NCBI GenBank assembly: GCA_016705005.1
Contig: JADIZB010000012.1
Span: forward strand, 162,274 to 226,273
Length of the DNA: 64,000 nt
Direction of reading: 5' to 3'
Origin: Bacteroidales bacterium
GTDB taxonomy: Bacteria > Bacteroidota > Bacteroidia > Bacteroidales > Lentimicrobiaceae
A program made the translations under genes and the position numbers. Below, one piece after another: positions 37,171 to 47,798 of this stretch. How positions within the stretch are numbered: the first letter of the stretch is position 1; every line of letters starts with the position of its first letter. The notes beneath the pieces were generated by a model. It worked only from the letters and a program-made list of their open reading frames with translations. It did not search any database and was not told where the DNA came from.

Positions 37171-39660
37171 ATGAATATCAAATCTATAACTTCTCTTATA
37201 GACTTATTGAAGCCGGATCACTCGTATTTTTCACTGATCCTGATTCTGATGATTATGAATATTACGGGATTGACTGCCGGAAATCCCCCAACTGCAGGAA
37301 TCGTCAGAACCAGTGATGCACCACGGATTGATGGGAGTATTACCGATGCAGTATGGAAATCAGCGACCCTTCTTACAGAGTTCAGGCAATATGAGCCAGT
37401 GCTTGATGCTGAACCAAGCTTTTCGACCCGGGTGTTTCTGCTCTACGACGATGATGCCATTTATGTAGCTGCCATCATGTACGATCCCCATCCCGACAGC
37501 ATAGAGCGGCAACTTGGTGACAGGGACAATGATGACCTGAATGCCGATTATTTCGGGATTGGCTTTGACACATACAACAATCAACAGGATTCTTATTATT
37601 ACCTTGTTTCAGCATCGGGCATTCAGACAGATGGCCGGGAAGTCGATGAAACCTATGATGCCGTTTGGCAAAGTGCGGTCAAAATAACGCCAAATGGATG
37701 GAATGTTGAAATGCGTATTCCATACTCTGCCCTCCGGTTTCCTTCAAAAGCAAGCCAGGAATGGGGTTTTCAGGCCATCAGGAGAATAAGACGGTACCGT
37801 GAAGAGTTACAATGGGCACTGGAGGAAAAAGGTGCCGGAAATTCACTGGTTTATTGGGGCAAATTAACCGGTTTTGAACATATTAAACCTCCGGTAAGGC
37901 TTTCTTTTACGCCTTACCTGTCAGCGAGTATGCAGCACAACAGCGATCCTTTGGTTAGTGGTAATTCGCTGACCGGGGCATACAATGGCGGGATGGATAT
38001 CAAATACGGACTGAACGAAAGCTTTACGCTTGATATGATCCTGCTTCCGGACTTCAGCCAGGTCCAGTCTGACAAAATTCAAAAAAACCTGACTGCCCTT
38101 GAACTGATCTACGATGAGAACAGGACTTTTTTCAATGAAGGAACGGATTTGTTTCAGAAAGGCAGCCTTTTCTATTCAAGACGCATCGGGCGCACTCCCC
38201 TGCTCTATTATTCAGTTTACGATTCCCTCGGAACGAATGAAAATATTGTAACAAATCCATTGGCTGCAAGGTTGCTGAATGCTGTCAAGTTTTCAGGACG
38301 CACCGGCAAAGGTCTGGGTATTGGTGTTTTCAATGCTTTAACCGGAAATACATGGGCTAAAGTCGCCGATTCTGTTACCGGTGAGGAAAGGAAAATCCTG
38401 ACCGATCCCCTGAGCAACTATAGCATCGTTGTGCTGGATCAGGCGCTACCCAACAATTCAAGTGTGTATTTTATCAACACCAATGTAAGCAGGCCGGCAG
38501 GCTGGGATGACTCGAATGTGATTGGTGGGGGCGCAACCATTGGAGAGAAATCAAAATCCTACCAACTTGGATTGAATTTCGCTGCTTCCAGGTGGAACAA
38601 TGCAGGTTCAGCAAGCAAATACCCCTGGGGTGAAAATGCAACCGGCTATAATTATGGTTTCTATTTCATGAAAAGCCGTGGCAAATTCCAATTCAGTGTT
38701 TACCAGAGTGCAATGGACAAACACTTCAACATCAATGACCTCGGCATCAACAGAACAAGGAATCAGGAAAACAGGGGGATCTACCTGAGTTACCGGATCT
38801 ATGAACCGACAGGAAATGTACTGAATTATGCAAATAGTTTCGGAATTGATCAAACCAGGGCCATCGACAGTAAAAAAAACATCAATACAACTTTTACCTA
38901 TAAAGGAAACACAACATTCAAAAATTACCTTTCTATATGGTGTGGACTCACATTATCGCCCTATGGCAGGCACGATTTTTATGAGCCACGCAGAACAGGT
39001 CGATACTATGTGGCTCCCGGGTACGTGCAGGGCTGGATTGGCTATTCAAGCGATTACCGCAGGAAATTTGCTCTTGACGGACAATTCTATTATACCCGGG
39101 ATTTTGATCACATTCATTACCTGTGGCTTGAGATAGAACCTATTCTTAGGTTCAATGAGCGGTTTTCGGTCAGAACCAAGGTAGGACTCGGTTCAAATCC
39201 GGGTGATCCCGGTTATGTGTTCCAGGATTATACCAGCGACAGCATCTGGTTTGGCAGAAGGGACATTTCAACACTTGAGAGTTCAATATCGGGCAAGTAT
39301 ATGATAGGAAAGAAAATTGGACTCAGTTTATGGTTAAGGCATTACTGGCAGAAAGCCAATTATACTGATTTTTACACCCTTACTGAAAATGGTGAATTAA
39401 CAAATTATCCCGGTAATATTGATCCGGAATATTTCAATTACAACTATAATTCATTCAACATAGATATGGTATTCGGCTGGGAATTTGCCCCGGGAAGCAT
39501 GCTGAATATTGTCTGGAAGAACGCCATTCAACGTGAAGATAAGCTCTACAGGGCCAATTTCTCCGAAAATCTCGATAACCTTTTCAACGCTCCTCAATTG
39601 AATACTTTTAGTATAAAGGTTATTTATCACCTGGATTACCTGATGTTAAAAAGAAGATAA
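37171..39660 (+). CDS. DUF5916 outer-membrane protein with CBM9-like N-terminal domain
   Basis: An 829-residue exported protein. After a hydrophobic N-terminus (about 20-35) comes a carbohydrate-binding family 9-like beta domain (PRIDGSITDAVWKSA, VFLLYDDDAIYVAAIMYD, GWNVEMRIPYSALRFP; about 45-235). The rest is DUF5916, rich in alternating aromatic beta strands (SFTLDMILLPDFSQVQSD, ENRTFFNEGTDLF) and probably an outer-membrane barrel. The family is widespread in Bacteroidota and of unknown function; ligand transport or surface binding of a glycan is a guess. Confidence 0.85.
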   Translation: MNIKSITSLIDLLKPDHSYFSLILILMIMNITGLTAGNPPTAGIVRTSDAPRIDGSITDAVWKSATLLTEFRQYEPVLDAEPSFSTRVFLLYDDDAIYVAAIMYDPHPDSIERQLGDRDNDDLNADYFGIGFDTYNNQQDSYYYLVSASGIQTDGREVDETYDAVWQSAVKITPNGWNVEMRIPYSALRFPSKASQEWGFQAIRRIRRYREELQWALEEKGAGNSLVYWGKLTGFEHIKPPVRLSFTPYLSASMQHNSDPLVSGNSLTGAYNGGMDIKYGLNESFTLDMILLPDFSQVQSDKIQKNLTALELIYDENRTFFNEGTDLFQKGSLFYSRRIGRTPLLYYSVYDSLGTNENIVTNPLAARLLNAVKFSGRTGKGLGIGVFNALTGNTWAKVADSVTGEERKILTDPLSNYSIVVLDQALPNNSSVYFINTNVSRPAGWDDSNVIGGGATIGEKSKSYQLGLNFAASRWNNAGSASKYPWGENATGYNYGFYFMKSRGKFQFSVYQSAMDKHFNINDLGINRTRNQENRGIYLSYRIYEPTGNVLNYANSFGIDQTRAIDSKKNINTTFTYKGNTTFKNYLSIWCGLTLSPYGRHDFYEPRRTGRYYVAPGYVQGWIGYSSDYRRKFALDGQFYYTRDFDHIHYLWLEIEPILRFNERFSVRTKVGLGSNPGDPGYVFQDYTSDSIWFGRRDISTLESSISGKYMIGKKIGLSLWLRHYWQKANYTDFYTLTENGELTNYPGNIDPEYFNYNYNSFNIDMVFGWEFAPGSMLNIVWKNAIQREDKLYRANFSENLDNLFNAPQLNTFSIKVIYHLDYLMLKRR

Positions 39661-40378
39661 TTATTCTACTGCATCCTGTTAAGGCCATTTATAAAAGAAT
39701 CAGTGGTTACAATGTATAAGCCATTGATTGTTTTGTTCCTCATCCATCCAAATGACCAGCTATATCAATGCTGTTCCGATCGTAAATATTTTATAATCGT
39801 AAACTCTTAAAAGATTGAGAAATCGCCACATATAAATCACAAATACTTAATATGCAGCTAACACCTTTCTGAAAAATAACCGGCAATTTTATCACGAAGT
39901 TACATTTTCACCAAAATGGTATAAATAGATAAAGATCAGCATCTGAAACATTGGATGCTGCCAGTTATTCACCGATAAAACTGAATGTCATGTTAGCTAC
40001 ATTAAAATATCCTGTAATGGGATACGTAAAAATCAGGTTGATTGTAAAACATGGTTACAAATGGCTTGTTGAACTCATTGGAGCAGATCTCGAGATCGAA
40101 GTTTACGAAGATGATTTTGTTGTCGACAACCAATGATCAAAGAAGTCCGCTTTCACATTTCCTGATTGGCATGAAGCAGATGCTGAATTAATTACAATTT
40201 CAGCAAATTAAAGTTGTATGACTATAAATTACTATAAGAGCCACTCATTTCCTGATTTATCTGTCTTGCCCGCCTGTTTTCCATCTTCCCGGAAAGCGTG
40301 AAGTTGTTGATTATCAAAATATCATAGCAAATACCTGCCATAAGCCAATTCTGTATCCGGTATTTCAGTTAAAATCCT
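39661..40378. other. Long intergenic region
   Basis: AT-rich, about 720 bases, without terminator, tRNA or clear repeat. The only coding candidate is the small frame at 39990-40136. Confidence 0.5.
39990..40136 (+). CDS. Possible small protein, 48 residues
   Basis: From the ATG at 39990 the frame gives MLATLKYPVMGYVKIRL at the start and a very acidic end EIEVYEDDFVVDNQ. Composition is protein-like rather than random, with an amphipathic middle (VKHGYKWLVELIG). There is no recognisable family, promoter or ribosome-binding site. An upstream TTG at 39951 would extend it by 13 residues. Confidence 0.4.
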   Translation: MLATLKYPVMGYVKIRLIVKHGYKWLVELIGADLEIEVYEDDFVVDNQ

Positions 40379-40379
40379 G

Positions 40380-40387
40380 TACTTTTG
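40380..40387 (+). promoter_or_regulatory. -7 box of lolD
   Basis: TACTTTTG fits the consensus. It overlaps an in-frame TTG at 40385, which argues that translation begins at the ATG at 40406. Confidence 0.6.
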
Positions 40388-40405
40388 CATCTCATCGACA
40401 GGAGA

Positions 40406-41059
40406 ATGATCAAGGCTACAGATATTACGAAATCGTATGGCAGTTTAAAGGTGCTTAAAGGTATAACCCTTGAGATAGCCAAAAGTGAGATCGTATCTAT
40501 TACCGGAGCATCCGGTGCCGGGAAATCCACCCTGCTGCATATCATGAGTACCCTTGACCGGGCAGATGGAGGAAGTATCCTTTTTGAAGGTATTGATACC
40601 GGAAGACTGAATGATCGCAAACTTGCTGAATTCCGAAACAGGAAAGTTGGTTTTGTTTTTCAGTTTCATCATCTTCTGCCTGAATTTACTGCCCTTGAGA
40701 ATGTCTGTATTCCGGCCTTTATTGCCAAAACCGGGAAAAGGCAAGCCGAAATCCGGGCTATGGAACTGCTCAGTTTCCTTAATCTTACCGACAGGGCATC
40801 GCACAAACCATCAGAATTATCGGGCGGAGAGCAACAAAGGGTTGCTGTTGCCAGGGCCCTGGTCAATCAACCGGCTGTGCTGATGGCCGACGAACCGTCG
40901 GGCAATCTCGATTCGGCCAACGCAAAACAACTACACCGGCTATTTTTTGATTTGCGTGACAGATTTAATCAGACCATTGTGATTGTGACCCACAATGAAG
41001 AGCTGGCAGAAATGGCTGACCGCAGGCTGATCATGAAGGACGGGCTTCTGCAGGGTTAA
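40406..41059 (+). CDS. lolD: ABC transporter ATPase, LolD/FtsE-like
   Basis: A 217-residue ATPase. Walker A is GASGAGKST, the Q-loop FVFQFHHLLPEF, the signature LSGGEQQRVAVARAL, Walker B VLMADEPSGNLD, and the switch His is in IVTHNEEL. Sequence and length match LolD of the LolCDE complex, which releases lipoproteins from the inner membrane, though MacB-type ATPases are close. The permease is not in the window. The start is set by the -7 box overlapping the upstream TTG. Confidence 0.9.
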   Translation: MIKATDITKSYGSLKVLKGITLEIAKSEIVSITGASGAGKSTLLHIMSTLDRADGGSILFEGIDTGRLNDRKLAEFRNRKVGFVFQFHHLLPEFTALENVCIPAFIAKTGKRQAEIRAMELLSFLNLTDRASHKPSELSGGEQQRVAVARALVNQPAVLMADEPSGNLDSANAKQLHRLFFDLRDRFNQTIVIVTHNEELAEMADRRLIMKDGLLQG

Positions 41060-41181
41060 CCACCGTGATTGTAGAATACTTTATAACCAGGTATATGTCA
41101 CAATCAGAGTTTTCTGAGATGAAACCGGTAAAACAACCCCTGCAATCCCATACTAAATCCGCCATTCAATCGTTTATTCAA

Positions 41182-41210
41182 GGTCCGCCTGAACCACGGA
41201 CCGGTTTTTT
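41182..41210 (+). terminator. Terminator of lolD
   Basis: GGTCCG and CGGACC pair around a nine-base loop, followed by GGTTTTTT. Confidence 0.75.
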
Positions 41211-41218
41211 ATTATCGT

Positions 41219-41226
41219 TAATTTTG
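41219..41226 (+). promoter_or_regulatory. -7 box of the TPR-repeat gene
   Basis: TAATTTTG fits TAnnTTTG and ends eight bases before the ATG at 41235, implying a leader of only a few bases. No convincing -33 box. Confidence 0.45.
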
Positions 41227-41234
41227 AGGAAGTA

Positions 41235-44200
41235 ATGAAATCTGCAGTATCTATAATTCCATTCCGTTTTAAAAGGCTTCTGCCCCTCTGTTACATTCTG
41301 GCATTGTTTCTGTTTTCGCCGGCCATGGCCCAGGAAGTCAATTCAGATGATAAAGCAAAACTGCAGCAATTCGAAGATGCCATCACAAAAGGAGAGCAAT
41401 TTCTGGCAGCTAAAGATTATGCCAAAGCAAAAACCGAATATCAGAAGGCATTAAGCATTGACCCCGCAGCCAAATATCCAAAAGATAAATTAACCTATAT
41501 CCGGAAGTTTTATGTGGATCCGGCTGATGAAGCAAGGTTTTCGAAGGCAATGGACGAAGGCAACAAACTGATGGGTTCCGCCGATTATGCTGCTGCCCGG
41601 ATTCAGTTTGACCTTGCCGTCAATATAAAGCCTGAGGATAAAAGTGCCCGGGAGAAACTGGCAGAAGCCGATAAAATGAACCTGGCTAAACAGGAAACTC
41701 AAAAGCAGTACAACAAGTTAATTGCAGAAGCAGATAAGCTTTTCACAGCCAAAGACTATGTGAATGCACGACCTGTTTACGACGCAGCGCTGAAAGCTGA
41801 CCCGGCCGCCACCTACCCCAGGCAGCGGATCGGTGAGATCGATGCAAAAATGTCGGCCGACAAAGCGCAGAAGGATACCTATGAGAAAGCCCTTTCGGAA
41901 GGCGATGAAGCTTATATGAACCGTGATTTTACAACGGCAAAGCTGAAATATGAAATGGCCCTGAAAATCAAACCCGGTGAGAATTATCCCAAAAGCATGC
42001 TTGAACGGGTTTCGCAGGGGTCAGCACAATTAAAGGATGCGCAGCAGAATTATCAGGGTGCGGTCGCAGCTGCGGATAAGCTTTTTAATGCCAAAGACTA
42101 TACAACAGCCCTTGCTGCATACCAGGGTGCATTGAAGATTCTTCCCGGAGAAACCTACCCTTCGCAACAGATAGAAAAGATTAATGCCCTATTGCTGCAA
42201 AAACAGCAGCTGGATGAAACTTATGCCAGGGCTGTTTCGGCAGGAGACGGTTACTTTGCGGGTAAACAATATTCTGAAGCAAAAGCGGAATTTCAGAATG
42301 CGAATAATCTGAAACCGGGAGAAGCCTACCCAAAACAAAAAATTGAGGAGATTGCCGGTCTCCTGCTCGCCATCAAAGAGGCCGAAAGGGTGAAAGCCTA
42401 CACCAAAGTCGTTGCCGAAGCTGACTTGCTTTTTGACGCGGGGAATTTTAATGAAGCCCTGGTTAAATACCAGGAAGCATCCGGTATTAAGTCTGAAGAA
42501 TCCTACCCTAAGGAACGGATGGCAGCGATCAGCAAGATTACGGCCGATGCCCGTGCTACCCAGTCTGCATACGATAAGGCCATTGCAGAAGCTGACAGTA
42601 AATTTGCTTCAGCGGCATATGAAGAAGCCGTTGCTTTGTACCAGACGGCTGCCGGACTTAAACCTCAGGAAACCTATCCTGCCGGGCAGATCAGCAAAGC
42701 CAGGGAAGCAATCGAAGCAATGCGGGCGAAAGAAGAATCATACAATCAGGCAATTGCACAGGCAGACAAATTAATGGGTTCAGAAGACTACGATGGTGCT
42801 CTGGCAGGTTACCGGCAGGCTCTGGTCATCAAGCCCAACAGTTCCTATCCATTGGAAAAGATTGCCGGCATCAACACAATCCTTGCCGCCAACAAATCGA
42901 AGGAAGAGCAATACCAGGCAATGATCGTGGAAGCGGACAGACTTTACAAAGCCGGATCTTACCCTGAATCTGTGGTTTATTATAATAAGTCACTTGCATT
43001 GAAACCATTGGAGAAATATCCTGCTGACCAGATTGCTGCCATCAACACATTGATTGAAGCGCAAAAGGTCAGGAAAACTGCTTATGATCAATGTATTGCC
43101 GATGCCGACCGTTTGTTTGCTGAGGCTACCTATGATCAGGCCAGAATGAAATATACCGAGGCACAGGGCATATTACCGTCGGAAAAATATCCCGGTGAAA
43201 GAATTGAGGTCATTGCCGGAATCCTGGAGCAACAAAAATCGCTGGATGAAAACTATACCGGAAAAGTGAAAGAAGGCGATGGCTTTTTTAATGTCAATGA
43301 TTTTGAGAATGCGCTGAAATCGTACAGGGCAGCACAGGTGTTAAAGCCGTCAGAGAAGTATCCTATGGATCAGATTGTTCTGACCGAAAGAAAAATGGGA
43401 GAATTGAAAACCCTCAACGAGAACTATGCGAACACTATTGCACAGGCTGATCTTAAGTTTAATACCGGCGAACATACCAGCGCCATTACTTTATACCAGT
43501 CAGCCCAGTCACTGAAGCCTTCCGAAGTCTACCCGGCTCAGCAAATTGAAAAGGCGAGAGAAGTTCTTAATGCATTGCAGCAAAAAGAAGATGCCTATAA
43601 ACAGGCACTGGCATCGGGTGACCAATCCTATCAGTCGGGCAACCTGGAAGCTGCTCTCATCAGTTATCAGCAGGCTCTTTCGATCAAACAAAACGAAAAA
43701 TATCCAGGCGATCAGATTGTTAAAATCAATGAAAGCCTGTCGGCAAACCGGTCGAAGGAAGAACAATACCAGAAGCTTATCTCTGATGCTGACAGGTTAA
43801 TGGATAGCGGAGCTCTTGCTGATGCATCGGATAACTACACACGGGCCCTGGCACTGAAACCTGCAGAAAAATATCCTCAGGAGCAACTGAAAGCCATTGT
43901 TACGCTGACAGAAGCACAGAAAGCCAGGCAGACCTCCTACAACCAGCAGATTTCGGCCGCAGACAAGCTATACAACGAAGGAGCCTACGAGAAGGCACTG
44001 ACCAAATTCAAAGAAGCAGCACTTACACTTCCTGAAGAGAAATATCCTCAAGAGAAAATTGCATCGATCAGCACGTTGATTGAACAGCAGAAGTCGCTGG
44101 AAGAGAATTATTCCAGGAATATCGCTGAGGGAGAACTGGCACTAAAGGCAAATAATCCGGAGAAAGCAATGCTGTTTTTTGAGCAGGCCAAAGCGCTGAA

Positions 44201-45637
44201 GCCGTCTGAAAAGCTTCCTCAGGAAAAATTAGCCCTGATCGGAAAGTTACTTGCTGATCAGAAAATCCTGAACGATAATTATCAGAAGATTATTTCAGAG
44301 GCCGATCGTTTATTCAACTCGGGCGAACTGGATGATGCGGCAGTTAAATACAAGGATGCACTTAATCTGAAACAGGCCGAAGTCTATCCCCAGGAGCAGA
44401 TTGGTATCATCAACAATATAATCAGTAAGCAGAAAGAAACCAAAGAATCTTACCGCTTGCTGATTGCCGAAGCTGACCAGCTTTATAACCGGAATGAAAC
44501 TGACAAGGCCGTCATCAAATACCAGGAAGCCCTGACTCTGAAGCCAACGGAATCTTATCCGGCCGAACAGATTGCTAAAATCAACAAGCAGAAAACGGAA
44601 ATGATGCTTGTTGAACAGGCATATGCTGAACAGATCATGCGGGGCGACAGCCTTTATTCCAGCGGAGCTACCGATGAAGCAATTCTGGCCTACCGGAAGG
44701 CCCTGGGATTAAAGCCTGATGAATCTTATCCGGCTGACCGAATAGCACTGATTGAGAAAGAGATATCAGAAAGAAGGTCCCTTAATGAAAACTATACAGC
44801 TTATATCAATGAAGCTGACCGTTTATACATTGCCAGGGACTTTACCAACGCCCTTGATTCCTATAAAAGAGCACTCGCACTCAAAAAATCAGAGGTTCAT
44901 CCCCAGGATAGAATCAGGGAAATAGAAGCCATGCTTGAAGAGCAGAAACAACTTGCCGACAAGGATTATGATGAAGCAATTGAAACCGCCAACCGGTTAT
45001 TCAACCTTCAGGATTATACCAGTGCAATCAAATCATATGAAAAGGCTTCTGTCATCAAACCAGCGGAATCGTACCCAAAAACAAACTGATTGAAATCAAC
45101 ACCATCCTGATGGAAAGGGTCAGAAATCAGATGGATGCATATAACAAGGTCATCAATAAGGCTGATCTCGCTTACCAGGACAAGGTTTTTGATCAGGCCA
45201 TTGATGCCTACGAAGAAGCAAAACTGATCAGACCGGAAGAAGTGTACCCGGTTGAAATGATCCGGAAAATCAGGCAATATATGGAAGATCATGCCATGGT
45301 CGACCTGGTTTCAACCCCGCTCATCATCAAGGCCGATTCAGAACAGAAGTTCACATTCAAGGCCATTGAAATGCGGCTGAGGAAGAACAACTACATCATC
45401 ATCAAAGCCAGAAAAACAGGTGAAACGGAACCAAAGGTTTACCTGAATTACGGAATAGATGGTCAAAAGAGCGGTGGTATTGTGCTTCGCAGCATCAAAT
45501 CACAGGAAACCGGCGATTACATGGTCAGGGTCAGTATACAGGACCGCTGGTACCGTCTGGATAACAACTGGATCAGTGTTTATTCCGAAGGCGGAGAAGT
45601 GGAAGTTTCGAGGATGCAGATTTCGCAGGGAGACTGA
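41235..45637 (+). CDS. Giant secreted TPR-like repeat protein, about 23 repeats (one frameshift)
   Basis: About 1467 residues when repaired. After a signal peptide ending near PAMAQ come some 23 helical repeats of about 57 residues with the pattern Y..AI..AD.LF....Y..A...Y..AL.LKP.E.YP..QI. The YP-anchored element recurs as KYPKDKL, TYPRQRI, SYPAGQI and so on. The last ~95 residues form an unrelated beta domain (TPLIIKADSEQKFTFKAIEM, YMVRVSIQDRWYRLDNNWIS). The frame breaks at a run of five A (45077-45081); six restores SYPKNKLIEINTI and joins 45637. It is probably a periplasmic or outer-membrane-associated scaffold. No enzyme domain is seen. Confidence 0.82.
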
Positions 45638-46180
45638 ATTGAGTTAACAGTTAACAGATAACAGTTAACAAATAACAGTTAACAGTGAAGAAATAACAGT
45701 TAATCGTTTGTGGCATTGACGGATTGCCATGCATTGGTTTAAACATTATATATGTATTGATGTTCCAATTGGAGGGCAGTTTTACCTTTAAATATGGGCA
45801 GATGTTTTGTGCTGAGTATTTAAAATCAGGGGGTTGGCGGTTTGGTTTACGTTGAACTATTGGCCAATTGCTGCATTAATTATTGCTCATGGCCGACAAA
45901 CACCTTACCCACCTCCGTTGTGTAAGCCGCAGGCAGGGCTCTCCAATCCCATATCCATACTCCATAATCCATACTCCTTACCCGCCAAAGGCGGGCGAAC
46001 TCCTTACTCCTTACTCCTTACTCCTTACTCCTTACTCATTACTCATTACTCATTACTCATTACTCATTACTCATTACTCATTACTCATTACTGACTATAC
46101 ATTGCGTTTCCTAACGGAATAAATGTATCAGGAATTCAATGAGAATTGAATGATATCGGGTGATCGCCTGTTTAAATTTT
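45638..46180. repeat. Intergenic heptad-repeat tracts
   Basis: No gene. 45643-45704 is made of seven-base units such as AACAGTT and AACAGAT. About 45950-46093 is a long tract of CCATACT, then CTCCTTA, then CTCATTA units, interrupted by the palindrome CCCGCCAAAGGCGGG (about 45979-45993). Confidence 0.8.
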
Positions 46181-46192
46181 TATCACTTTTGC

Positions 46193-46221
46193 TTGTATTT
46201 GGGAAAAATCATGTAGGTTTG
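46193..46221 (+). promoter_or_regulatory. Promoter of the dicarboxylate symporter gene
   Basis: TTG at 46193-46195 and TAGGTTTG at 46214-46221, 18 bases apart. The expected start of RNA, near 46226, lies beyond the first ATG (46223) and favours the ATG at 46259. Confidence 0.6.
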
Positions 46222-46258
46222 GATGAAAGTTAAAAAATGCCCCAACAAACCTGCTGAG

Positions 46259-47656
46259 ATGAAGGACAAGTACAAATATCTGTTCCGGATTGGTCTGTTT
46301 ACAGGAATTTCGCTGGTAATTCTTCAGCACACCGGCCAGCACTACGGATTCTGGAATCTCCACCCATTATTCCTCCTGATCAGCCGGTGGCTTGTTATTT
46401 CTCTGCTGATCATACGTTCCTTTCTGAAAAAATCCCTTACGACATGGATCCTCACCAGTATGGTGATCGGCGTTGAATTCGGCTTCGATCTTCCCGGTAT
46501 TGCTGTCCACCTGAATCTGTTCAGCAAAATTTTCCTTCAGTTGGTTAAAACCATCATTGCACCACTTATTTTCTCGACACTTGTTGTGGGGATAGCAGGT
46601 CATGCTGACCTGAAACAGGTGGGAAGAATGGGCTGGAAATCGATTCTTTACTTTGAAGTGGTTTCAACCATAGCTTTGTTTATAGGCCTGGCTGCCATCA
46701 ACCTGAGCAAGGCTGGCGTCGGTGTGGTTATTCCTTCCGGATTAGCAATGCAGAATGCACCTGAAGTGAAAGCCCAGACATTCGAAGAAATTATTCTTCA
46801 CATTTTCCCTGAAAACATTGCAAAAGCCATTTATGAGGGCCAGGTATTGCAGATTGTGGTTTTCAGTATCCTTTTCGGAATATCCGTGGCATTGCTCAGG
46901 GAACAGCAGCGAAATCGCATGGTAGGTTTTGCGGAAACCCTCGCCAATACCATGTTCAAATTCACCAACCTGGTGATGTATTTTGCACCTGTCGCCGTAT
47001 TTGCTGCAATTGCCTATTCGGTGGGTCACATGGGGCTTGGCATTCTCACGAACCTGATCCAGTTGCTGGCGACTTTATATGCGGCTCTGACCATTTTTGT
47101 GCTATTGGTGTTACTCCCGATTTTGCTGTTCCTGAAAATTCCCCTTAGAAATTTCATCAGGGCTGTGTCGGAACCGGCAACCATTGCTTTTGCCACCACC
47201 AGTTCCGAATCGGCTTTGCCAAAGGCGATCGAAAATATGGAGCAGTTTGGTGTTCCAGGAAAAATTGTTGCCTTTGTAATACCTACCGGCTATAGTTTCA
47301 ATCTTGACGGAACATCTCTTTATTTATCACTGGCCACCATTTTTGTTGCGCAGGTGTCGGGGATTCATCTCCCGATAGAACAGCAGCTGATCATAGTATT
47401 CACACTGATGCTTACAAGTAAAGGAGTCGCAGGAGTTCCACGGGCATCATTGGTAATTCTTCTCGGAACAGCAGCCAGTTTCGGATTACCTACCTGGCCG
47501 ATTTTTATCATCCTGGGAATAGATGAACTGATGGATATGGCCAGAACTGCAGTGAATGTGATCGGAAATTGTCTGGCTACCGTGGTGGTTGCAAAATGGG
47601 AAAATGAGTTCGATTATAAAAAAGCCAATGCCTACACCGGAAAAATGCCGGATTAG
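46259..47656 (+). CDS. Dicarboxylate/amino acid:cation symporter (DAACS family)
   Basis: About 465 residues, with some eight membrane helices and the two re-entrant hairpin motifs of the GltP/DctA fold: FATTSSESALPKAIENME (serine-rich hairpin HP1) and, in the second half, TGYSFNLDGTSLYLSLA and LMLTSKGVAGVPRASLV. It would import C4-dicarboxylates or glutamate/aspartate with H+ or Na+. The N-terminus is longer than usual, with two extra hydrophobic segments before the core. The ATG at 46223 is possible but falls before the predicted transcription start. Confidence 0.9.
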   Translation: MKDKYKYLFRIGLFTGISLVILQHTGQHYGFWNLHPLFLLISRWLVISLLIIRSFLKKSLTTWILTSMVIGVEFGFDLPGIAVHLNLFSKIFLQLVKTIIAPLIFSTLVVGIAGHADLKQVGRMGWKSILYFEVVSTIALFIGLAAINLSKAGVGVVIPSGLAMQNAPEVKAQTFEEIILHIFPENIAKAIYEGQVLQIVVFSILFGISVALLREQQRNRMVGFAETLANTMFKFTNLVMYFAPVAVFAAIAYSVGHMGLGILTNLIQLLATLYAALTIFVLLVLLPILLFLKIPLRNFIRAVSEPATIAFATTSSESALPKAIENMEQFGVPGKIVAFVIPTGYSFNLDGTSLYLSLATIFVAQVSGIHLPIEQQLIIVFTLMLTSKGVAGVPRASLVILLGTAASFGLPTWPIFIILGIDELMDMARTAVNVIGNCLATVVVAKWENEFDYKKANAYTGKMPD

Positions 47657-47798
47657 TAGTTTATAATATACAGTATAACAGCAATTTACACTTTATTTGG
47701 AATGGCTTTAGGCAAAGCGAAGCCATAAAAAATTTGAATGCATTTTTACTGAAAAAATACTGACATTTGCAGCCACAGGATCTGACCAAAAAACACTT

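Noticed and set aside
46005..46093. Regular repeats considered as a CRISPR array
   Set aside because: The units are 7 bases with no spacers, and no cas genes are in the window.
47700..47732. ATGGCTT/AAGCCAT hairpin as terminator of the symporter gene
   Set aside because: It is followed by A residues, not T, on the coding strand.
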